The notes beneath the pieces are model-generated. The model was not told where the DNA came from. It saw only the letters and a program-made list of their open reading frames with translations, and ran no database searches. Positions 36,580 through 46,600 of a DNA stretch of 64,000 nucleotides are shown here, piece after piece. The stretch is taken from NCBI GenBank assembly GCA_964036275.1, contig OZ038436.1:4496936-4560935 (forward strand), read 5' to 3'. Made by a program: the position numbers and the translations under genes. The first letter of the stretch is position 1. Each line of letters begins with the position of its first letter. The stretch comes from Litoditis marina (lineage: Eukaryota > Nematoda > Chromadorea > Rhabditida > Rhabditidae).

Positions 36580-37550
36580 AAAAATATGACGTCAACATTG
36601 CAGTTCTAAAAACTTACTTCATCTGCCCTTCAGAACCCCAGAATACTTCCTGTTTAATTGAAGTTTCATCGTAAATTGACCATTTCTAAGAAACTTTCAG
36701 CATTCGAAAACATATTTCACGTCAATTTTGTCATCTGGCCTTCGGATTCCCGGAATAAGTCATATTTAGATAAAGTTTTGTCGTCAGTATACCATTTTTA
36801 AGATATTTTCAGCATTTGAAAAAATATATCTGACGTCAACTGTGCACTTTTCAAAATCGACTTCATCTGGTCTCCAGAATCCCAGAATACATCACTCTCA
36901 GATTGAGTTTCATCGTTAATTGACCCTTTCTAAGATATTACCATCGTTTAAAACTATATGTGACGTCAACTTTGCACTTTTCAAAATCGACGTCATCTGG
37001 TCTTCAGAATCCCAGAATAAGTCACTCTCAGATTAAGTTTCACCGTTAATTGACCCTTTCTGAGATATTACCATCGTTTAAAAATATATGTGACGTCAAC
37101 TTTGCACTTTTCAAAAATGACGTCAACTGGTCTGCAGAATCTCAGAATACGTCACTTTCAGATTGAGTTTCTCCGTTAATTGACCCTTTCTAAGATATTA
37201 CCATCGTTTAAAACTATATGTGACGTCAACTTTGCACTTTTCAAAATCGACGTCATCTGGTCTCCAGAATCCCAGAATAAATCACTCTCAGATTGAGTTT
37301 CACCGTTAATGGACCCTTTCTAAGATATTACTATCGTTTAGAAATATATGTGACGTCAACTTTGCACTTTTCAAAATCGACGTCATCTGGTCTCCAGAAT
37401 CTCAGAATACGTCACTTTTAGATTTAGTTTCTCCGTTAATTGACCCTTTCTAAGATATTACCATCATTTGAAAATATATGTGACGTCAACTTTGCACTTT
37501 TCAAAAATGACGTCATCCGGTCTTCAGAATCCTGAAGGACGTCAGGAATA
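36580..37550. repeat. 130-bp tandem repeat with CRE-like box
   Basis: About seven units. TGACGTCAAC begins at 36,587, 36,831, 36,961, 37,091, 37,221, 37,351 and 37,481, mostly 130 bp apart; one unit near 36,717 is diverged to TCACGTCAA. Later units also carry a second ACGTCATCTGG box about 40 bp on. TGACGTCA is the consensus CREB/ATF site, but tandem satellite origin is the simpler explanation. Confidence 0.93.
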
Positions 37551-38119
37551 GAATACTTCATACTCAAATAAAAGTCACGATGGCATCATATTTCAATTTT
37601 CGAGCGAATCGGTAATTGTTACTCTAAGTTACAATACAGTTTGAGTTGTCGACCGGACAGAGAGAGTGAGAGAGCGTGCAAAATGGAGAGACGCAGACAC
37701 TTTCCGAAAAATGTCTATAACTTTGATTAAAACAATTATTTCTCATTTTTTTTTTACTCCGCGAGTGTTTGAGTAGGTATCACATGTCTTCCACAATTTT
37801 CAACGAAATCGGTCGAGTAGAAACCCTTAAACTGGGTTTACTTTTCTTGTCACCACCCACCCACACACCCACCCACACACGACGGAAGTTGGCGCTCTTG
37901 ATGAAGCGCATGAGGTCATAACTTGGCTCAAACTTAACCGATTTCGCTGAAATTTGAAACACGGTCAGGGAATTAGCTATAGAAAACAACTACATCAATA
38001 AAAACTTTGTTTTGCAAATTTCAGCCTTTTTGAGGAGAAACTAAAAAAACGGAAGCGCGCATTAGCCGGACCAAAGACAAATCTCGCACAGCGCTTCGCG
38101 CTGCGCGCGATATCGTATG

Positions 38120-38262
38120 CTGTATGCACGCTGTATTCAATTCCAAAGCTTGCGGTACATGTTGTCTAATAGCGCAGGGGTTAGCGCCCTGCTACGAAAC
38201 TTTTGCTCGCCGTTTGATTCCGGCGAGAGACAGAAATTTATAAATTTGGCACCCACTATAGT
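38120..38262 (+). mobile_element. tRNA-related SINE, 5' truncated
   Basis: Keeps TAGCGCAGGGGTTAGCGCC, a B-box-like GTTTGATTCC, and the family tail (TTGGCACCCACTATAG). It lacks the TATAGTCG head. Confidence 0.7.
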
Positions 38263-38544
38263 GAAACTACTCACGTTAATCTAAACCGTATATTATGTCG
38301 GTCCGAGTTCGAAGATATAACAAAACAGAACGAGCAGTCTGATTCGAACTTGGAACGATTACACCGGGTTCCTACCTTGATGTGCCTAGGCTGGCGAAAC
38401 GTCTCTCTCCCTTTTTCCTTCCCTTCTCTCTCTCCCCTTCTTTTTCTCTTTCTTTCTTTCTTTCTTTCTTTGAATAGAAGCGCAAGCGTTCTGTCAAACA
38501 CAGAACACTGGAGTTTTCTTTGGTTTCTCGAAGTTGTAGTGCCA

Positions 38545-38632
38545 CATTCCACATATATGAATGTGGAAAGACACGTGTTTCATGCCACATTCCACATATA
38601 TGAATGTGGAAAGACACGTGTTTCATCACAAA
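38545..38632. repeat. Two direct copies of a small hairpin
   Basis: GCCACATTCCACATATATG followed by its near-inverse AATGTGGAAAG and ACACGTGTTTCAT is present twice, about 44 bp apart. A related CCACATTTTGAAATGTGG hairpin occurs near 52,692. Confidence 0.75.
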
Positions 38633-38784
38633 TAAACATTCTATTCCATCCTTTTCTAAACACTTTTCTGAACTAGTTTTTTTTTACAAATTTGAATCTG
38701 AGTCCCATGATCATTGAGACAAAATTTTGGTGTTATTTCGTAGGAAAGTTGAATTGAGCATTCGTCCAGCATTTCCGCACTCAG

Positions 38785-38830
38785 GTGAAGCAGCCGTTCT
38801 TTATAGTCTCTGACAAACTAGTTCAATGTT
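38785..38830 (+). promoter_or_regulatory. piRNA-type promoter module, degenerate core
   Basis: CCGCACTCAG, GTGAAGCA, TTTATAG, TGTT with T at +38 (38,830). Confidence 0.42.
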
Positions 38831-39139
38831 AGTTCCTTGTGTGATGTAGTATCCTGTATCCGTCGTGAGTCAGTTAGATCGGAATGCCTCGGCATCGATC
38901 GAGCAGTTAGCATTTAGGGCACTAGAGGGTGTTAGGGTAGAGAACACAATCGTCGAATCTAACCATGCAATGAGACCAGTTGACGAAAGTCGTGGAAAAC
39001 TCAACGCTGAACCTATTGTTTAGGTAATAAAAACCTGAATCAGATAACAGATAGTTCGGCTCAAAGGTGACAATTTCACTCTGCTACCTGATATTTGACT
39101 TGGAAATTTGTCCCACTTTTATTACGCTAGTGATCGTGA

Positions 39140-39185
39140 ATTGTTGATTGAGAAACAGCGTTACTATAAGCGGAGAGCGCAACAC
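39140..39185 (-). promoter_or_regulatory. piRNA-type promoter module
   Basis: GCGCAGTTGA, core GTGTTGCG, CTTATAG, CAAT with T at +38 (39,140). Confidence 0.6.
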
Positions 39186-39661
39186 TCAACTGCGCTTCCA
39201 AGACATAACCATTCAAATCTCCCATTTTCAAGGAAAAACTATCAAAAAGCTGTATGGCTCGAAGAAAAAAAACGTTAAAACGTTTCCATGAAGAGATAAA
39301 AACTTGTTTACTTACTTTCATTCAATTGCAATGTTTTGTTACAGTCGAATAAGGCCTATGAATCAACCAGTACAGTAGATAACCATAGAAAATTCACGCT
39401 ATTCCAGATATATGACATCCAATTGACATATTTAGCTTAAAACTGATTATAGTTCAATACGAATTCAAATTTGAAAAGGAGGAGAAATGTCTTGAAACGT
39501 GAGAACATCTAAAGTACCGATGTTGTGAGCCAGAATTAATATACGCACCATAGTATTTACTACTTATACTAATAATAATGTCTAAGTTAGAGAAAATCAT
39601 TTTCCTAACGTTTAACTGACAAATTTTCACAAAGTGACAATTGCATCGACTTTTTGTCTGA

Positions 39662-42043
39662 CTATCCTGTAAACCTGAGAATATTCGAATCCTCGACACC
39701 ACTCTTCTTCGAGTAGTTTACAATGTCCTTCTCCAATGTATTTGAACCACACACCACAACCTGGAACAGACTATAAATGTTACAAAACACAAAGTTTGTA
39801 AAACAACGACAACACACGTCATTGCACTGTTCATTAATTATCTATTCATCTTTGCCTCAAATTTAAAATAAAACTTTGATGCGAGAATTGGTAGAGAATT
39901 CGAAAAACAGAATATGCTTTTCGGCCAATTGCAAAACGTTTGATGTCACGTGGAACATTATGACAAAGAGCAAATGAACTATTTCGCTCAAATTACAAGG
40001 CTATTGTTGTAATATCTTTCGACTGCGAATTTCCAAACTTGATCAAAATTTTATGAAGTTTTTAATTTTAATCCCGCGAAAGTTCCATCACACGGCAGGT
40101 TATTCATCTTTACGGTCTTCTAGAACTCAATTGAAATCATAACGGCGCTCAAATGTTTCAACGACTTCTTTGACTAAAACCAACCCACCTTGACTCCTTC
40201 TCTATTATTTCTTTGGAGAATGTTAAGTTGATTTTCAAACAATTCCTTAGTCAATCTTCCTTCTATCGTGGTTATTAAACCGTTGCCACTCTGAAAATGC
40301 TACTTTTCCAAATAGTTAGGTGTGTGAATGTTGCATGATAACTACTTAAGTAACACGGAAGCTGCTAATTTTATTTAAAAAAAAATAGATGTGAATAGTG
40401 TACATTGTGAACATCAACTAATATGTATTCACTCAATACACGTTCCAAAATTATTGATTTGCATATTTGACGTGATTTTTTTTTACGAGTAAGTCAAGTA
40501 TAACCTTACGTTACACATATCTCTTGTTGAGAGATCAGCAAATTGAACGGGGAATCAGTTCTATCTAATCATCCGAGTTTACGTATTGTTTCGAATCAAA
40601 ATTCATTTATCGTTTTTTTTTTCCATTAGTTCCTATTCAAAACTCACATTAAAAAGTGATAACTACCTTTATTTTACATATAAATCATGAAATTTCAAAT
40701 AAAAAATTGCACTTTTTCTTGTGAACGTTCAGAAAACTACAGTAGTACTATAACTATACCAACCTGTTCTTCTTCTTCTTCTCTACTATTGATGAGCACC
40801 ACATTCACATTCCAATACTGAGTCCAGTCTTTCAGTCTCTGTTTGAAAAGAACTTCTTCGCGCCCTCTGACGCAATACAGTAGTCTGATGCGTAATTCCG
40901 TATCCTCGTTGGATAATATTGGGTCGACTATTCGAACAAATGGGGCTATTCCTGTGCCGCCAGCAACCAAAAGAAGGTGGGACGCCTAAAAACAACAATG
41001 GTGGCATAGTCGGTTAGCGGCGCAGCATAGTCGTTACCAACGGAAAGGCGGGAGGATACTGTATATCTCACTTTCTGCTGTGTAAGAACACATGTCATCC
41101 ATGCCGATGCTTGCTGGTCATGTACCCTAACAGCGCAGTGGTTATCTCCCTACTACGAATCTTTTGCTCACAGATTCGATTTCGGCGAGATACAGAACTT
41201 TATAAATTTCGATACCCACTACAGCGCCCACACGACCCAAGTTCGATGTCTTTCCACACCGCTTTGGTGGTAATGAAAAACAATTTTTTAAGTATAATTG
41301 TTCTACTTTTTAATGTTTTCGATTTTCTTTTCGACTTGCTAGAACCTTCAATAAGTTCAAAAAGGAGGAGATTGAACGGCAAACATATATATGTTCCTGG
41401 CTATTATAGTTCACTAAGAAAGGAGGGAGTTTGGAGGAACTCATTCAAGTACTAGATTCATTTAATACCAATAACAATGTTTTTGCATCTCACGGACCTC
41501 CGTTTTGATAGATCTCATTGAGCACGTGTCATACAATCAAAAACTACACAAGATCATCAAAAATAGGAATAGTTATTGATCGAGGTTTTTGTATGATGTT
41601 AAGTTGAATTGATTCAATAAATCAATGAATACACAGAAAAAATCAATATGATTGTGTCAACGCACCTCTTTCCACGATGAATTCTCCATAAAAGGACCCC
41701 TCCATTCTACAGAAGTCCCCAGTTCCCAATCGGAAATCATTTGAGTCATTCTGCCTTTTTCATAGATCTGGAAAGCTTATTAATGAACTGTGAAACATGT
41801 GATTGAAGTTTTGGATAGTTTTAAACATATATATATATATAGCAAACTAGTCTATTTTCTGTGAAAAAAAGATGGAATGTACGAGATTTCAACTGCCCTT
41901 TTTGAACTTTTTAGTCAACTTTTGCTCATATTTAGTGATGGAGAGTAACTGCAATTATTACCTTTATTGGTATTTCGAAACCATTCCGGTCGACGTTTGT
42001 TGGAGTGTATTGTCGAGACAGAAACCGTCCTTCATGCAGAAGT
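39662..42043 (-). CDS. Cytochrome-b5-reductase-like FAD/NAD oxidoreductase (5' exons not found)
   Basis: Five exons splice in frame: 42,043-41,962, 41,767-41,666, 40,985-40,764, 40,290-40,189, 39,760-39,662 (TAG), about 200 residues. Motifs appear in family order: RQYTPT (FAD-binding R-x-Y-T), IYEKGRMTQMI and VEWRGP (flavin domain), LLLVAGGTGIAPFVRIV (NAD-binding), LLYCVRGREEVLFKQRL, and a C-terminal VVVCGSNTLEKDIVNY ending in FTG. The family moves electrons from NADH through FAD to cytochrome b5 or a fused b5 domain. It could be CYB5R-like or the reductase half of an NCB5OR-type protein. Roughly 60 N-terminal flavin-domain residues and any b5/CS domain were not located in 42,044-43,688. A Glu-rich insert (SREEEEEQ) precedes the fourth exon. 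A SINE sits in the second intron. Confidence 0.82.
41026..41225 (+). mobile_element. tRNA-related SINE in a reductase intron
   Basis: Full-length-type copy with head CATAGTCGTTACCAACGG, A-box-like CAGCGCAGTGG, B-box-like GATTCGATTTC and tail ACCCACTACAG. It lies in the intron between reductase exons at 41,666 and 40,985, opposite to the gene. Confidence 0.75.
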
Positions 42044-42626
42044 CTGAACAGAAAATGTATCATATTATTGGAATTAAGTGAATGAAATGATAAGAAGAAA
42101 CGGTACATGTAGCTCTTTTCTGTTTTGTTTCGGTTTGATCCCACGTGGTTACATTGAGTTCAAACTACACTTAGAAAACTAACTTTGCTCTGGACGCAGC
42201 TGGAACTTAACTTTATTGTTTCTTGGTAAACTTGTAGGCAAAAATCTACGTGAAAACTATGTTGCAATGTAAACCAAATACTTTAGACAACTATCTAACC
42301 GAAGAAAATAGATCAAGGAACTGAATGCTTCTTAATGATATTTGAGGACTCAATTGCAGTTAACAGTGAAATGGTCTAGCTATCTCAGTCAAGTGTTGCG
42401 GGGGCAAAACCCCACAGTATTGCAATGTACAAGTAAACAATTCATCGTTCGCTTTGAGAAAATAGCTACCAACTTAGATGGAAGGTTTTGCAGAACAATC
42501 AATAGTTATATTTCTGCTATTATCGGGTTCTACTGAACAACAATCGAATGTAAGAGTGACCAAAACTTGTTCAATTTTTCACTTTATTTCATTGTTGTTT
42601 TAAATCCTGACTGATACTTCGACTAA

Positions 42627-42800
42627 CAGTGATAGCCTTCATCAATTTTTTCCCAACATTTTTTCCATTCTCTTGTAGCATTCTTGTGTTTCTTTCTTTT
42701 CATAATTTTTTCGCCATTACTCCATTTTTGATACCAGTGTTCCTCTTTTTCAGTGAAGAATTCAACTGTCTGCGTGTCTAACGCTATCGTTGTCTCGCGC
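42627..42800 (-). other. Unrecognised open frame
   Basis: A minus-strand frame contains VRETTIALDTQTVEFFTEKE, then a Trp/Lys-rich stretch (EEHWYQKW, REWKKCWEKI) and a stop after EGYHC. No start or splice structure is clear. The Trp/Lys pattern loosely recalls C-terminal ends of mariner-type transposases, but I cannot support that. It falls where missing reductase exons might lie, yet shows no reductase motif. Confidence 0.2.
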
Positions 42801-43688
42801 ACTCCTCAGTTTACACTGTGTTTCATCTCATCAATGAATCCTAATAGACGGGACAATTGGCAAAGCCTCTGCTGGCAAATACACTAGCAATCTAAAACTG
42901 TTGTAAGACCACACAAAGATCAAACTACAAAAAAAAATTCAGAGGCGCAGAGAGAATAGAAGTTAAACATCAACAAAGTTGAATGTTGATAAATACTCAA
43001 AAATGTTCTTAGATTGTGTTATCTTAACTAAACAGAAAACTATTATGCATAATGGTTATGATTGCTAACATGTCTATGTTGTTCACAATAGTGTTGACAT
43101 ATCGGGAAATATTTTCGTTCTGTGTTTTTTTTGAATGTTTTGTATCTATCGCGATAGCTTTTTCATATATTTAGCTTTTTCAAATTTTCATAGATTACTG
43201 ATCCGTTCTGAACGGTCTGCGTCTCTTTGATCTACACCCTCTCTCATATACTGGCAAATGATTAACGACCGCTCGCCCTGCTTTACAGAAACGGTCTTTG
43301 GGTAAGAAATTCACACTTTACAAAAATTAAAATTTACAAAACACGGAAACAATGTGTATATTTATTCATCGAATCCTATCACAAACGAAAATTTTTGAAT
43401 CACAGAAACAAAGTAGAAATAGCCGTAGAAATCTATCAAATGCACCTTAAAATGACAGAAAGAAAGGTATAAAATCTAAATAATATGAACAACTATGCTT
43501 TGAAACACTTAAAATGCGTTAATTCACTTTCAGAACTGGGTGGACCTAACTGCGACAGTATAAAATCTGCTAGTAACATGCTTGGTCACGTGAAGCGTTT
43601 GAACTCTTCCGGGAAAACGTGAAAGAACGTGAATGATCACTTTCCACGTGACGTGATCAAACTACAAGATACAAAATGGAGACGAGAT

Positions 43689-46600
43689 CTACATGGTAAT
43701 CATGAGAATGTAGCCGACTTGGGCTAGATATGGCTTCAAAAAAGGACCAATTATGGGGGTCCACAGAATACAGTCCACGATGAACCAATACGCTTTGAAC
43801 TGCAATCTGCCCCACGAGGGGAAGAACTGCATTTTCGTATACGAAACATCCACTTTTCCCGCCTCCATCCGAGCGCGAGCCGAGGACACCTGAAACATTC
43901 GAGCGATGTAAGAATATGGATAGAATCGGTTGTTCATTGGTCGTTTTCCCGACAGCTCTGTTGAAACGTTCAAGTGGTTCAAGCCTCAAACGTTTCCATG
44001 GTTTATGAACATGGAAGTACTATTTCCATATTCTGTGGTTGATGAGTCTCATGTTATATAATCAACAATAAAGTAGTTATTCTCCTTTTTGAGTGTTCGT
44101 CAATCAGACTGAGACAGTGATCTCGACTATTATAAACTGAGTGCAACATTGAAGTGCCGGTAGTGCCACGTTATTTGCTAGGTTGTACACAAAGCGATGT
44201 GAACCAATATAAATTGTGATTCGGTCAGAATATGGTAAATATACGAACCACTTTGCACTTTTATTGTTTTAATTCGAATTTTCACTCATTCCACCTCAAC
44301 TATTCTAATGTTGCGGAAAGAAACTGTGAACCGTTTGTCGAAAATCTGTCACAGTTGTGGTACTTTGCAAATAAACTTGTTTTTTACAGGATAGTCTCAA
44401 TCTACACATATTTTTTGAATGAAAAATGTGGCTCCCAATTCCTCCCTTTTTTCTTCATTTTCTTTACCGAGTGAAAAAAGCGCAGACCCACTATGGGTTA
44501 TTTTGCGATTACGCATTCTTCAATCATAATCTTTGAGTGATAACAATATGTGTATTCATGAACGCTTGACCAATCGAAGCAAAAAAAGTGATGTTGGCGT
44601 AAAAATCAATTTTGTCAATCATTACGAAAATCGTATTATAGTCGCCATCACTCCTACTGAAACGCCTACAGTACACTTTCGCGTTTTCCAATGACTGTTT
44701 CAGTTTCTCAATGCAAACTGAAGCTTGTCGAAAATTATTTCGCTAATGAGACTATACCACAACTTTATGCAATTAATTGAGGTTTCCTATATTCCCAGCA
44801 CAAACAAACTCAGGGGCAAAAGTAAAAATTCAGTCGTTTTCGTTATCAACGATTGGATCAATCAGTTTGAAAATTATAGTTCGCACATTTCCCAACTGGA
44901 CTTGGGCAGCTTGCCAATGAAATTTCAAGGCAGTTTTTGAACATGTTGAAATGTTTCAAAACAGTAGAAATTTATGAGAAGGGTTCTTCCCCTTCGTTAC
45001 AATTCATATTCGAGGGAATTTTCTCTTAAATATATTTCTTCTCTGAACAACAGTCTTCCGAAGTTTTTGGCATATATTGACTTGGCAAAAGCAGACCTAA
45101 TTAAATCTTATACTGTGCCAATCATGATGAACAGGACAATATTTGGAAAAAAAATGCCCTATAGTGCCAACGAGTTTAGTTGAAAAATGTGAGCACTATT
45201 TGTAAAAAAAAAAGTTCTTAATGGTTGTTGGTTATCAACCTCGGCACGTGGGAAATGCTCATTAGGTTCCGTTTTCTTTCTGAATGTTATGCTAGCGAAA
45301 CAATCGAAATGAGCGAAACTTGAAGGTACATACAAATGAACTGAATTACTAAAAAAGCTTCAACTACAATATAGTCAAACTGAACTTTGAACCCAGCTTG
45401 TTGTACGTACACTTTACATACGTTTTTTTCTCAAGACTATACTAACAGTTAAGGAAGATTTTTCATTCAAGGCGAGAATAAAAGTTTCTATCCTAAGTTT
45501 ATTGTTTATTTTATATTCGGAAATCTTACCAGAAGAAACTACAGTGCGCTTGATATATCATGTATAAAGAATGAGTGAAACATTAGAGTAGTGATTCCAC
45601 GAAGTTTCGTTTGTAGCTTCGAAAAAAGTTCCTACAGAACATTATATTATTAATTGTATGTTCTAGGTTCCAAAATTTTTAAGCATTGCTCATTGAAGAA
45701 TGATGGCTTTTCTTGACTATATTTGATACAATGTTTATATCTGTTTTGTGTTTCAATGTTTCATCTCATCCATATATTCCCACCTTTTCGCTGCCACAAG
45801 TCTCGTTAGCGATGATAAAATGTAATCTTCGATTTCACCGAATGTTTGGATTCAAAATGTTCGCAACATCGCTCATTAATGTTTATGTTCACCACTACAC
45901 ATTAGTAGCATGAGATAAATGTTTTATCTCAACTATATATTTTGTATGCCCACATGTTCACTTCTACAAATTCTCCAACATTGTAGATCGACGTTAGTAG
46001 CCTTTCTCACTCATACTTCATGTATCAACTTTATAATGTGATTCAATGTTTTATCTCAACTATATAATCCCACCTTTTCGCTGCTGCAAGTCCCGTTGGC
46101 GGTGATGAAGTGGAATCCGAACTTCCCGAGTTGCATGAGTTTCGATCCTCCGTCCGTCTCACAATCCAATTGCATTATGTAGGGAGGTTCCTGTTGTTTC
46201 GTGTACATCCACTCCCAGGAATGGGCTATTCTGTAATAATTAAATTATAAAGGACATAAACACTTTATTATTGTATTTCAAACTTGCTTTTTTGGTTGTT
46301 ATCATGGAAATGTGGGCTCGAACGGCTATTTATATGAATGCACTATTCTGCAATGAGTAGTGTTAGTGTAACATTCAGTTTTTCGTACGGAAACATGAAA
46401 ACATGAAGTTGAAGTTATAGTCGTCTCTCGAAGAAAGGCGAGGGCATACTGTAAATCTGATTTCGTTGCGTAATAACAAATATGTACGATTCGTCAGCAA
46501 CGTTGCTGTCAGCCCATTGGAATAGTGAAAAGCGTCTGCGCCTCCCAAACTTTTGGGCCCGGTTCGACTCACATGAGGCTGATCTTGTGAATTTGGCACG

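Noticed and set aside
40145..40200. GCGCTCAAATGTTTCA near 40,157 as a piRNA module
   Set aside because: Good core and lead, but no TATA-like box and no YRNT at the required distance; it also runs into a reductase exon boundary.
43882..43898. ATGTTTCA on the minus strand at 43,891
   Set aside because: It overlaps the splice acceptor (ATGTTTCAG) of the last glycosyltransferase exon and has neither a TATA box nor a correctly spaced YRNT.
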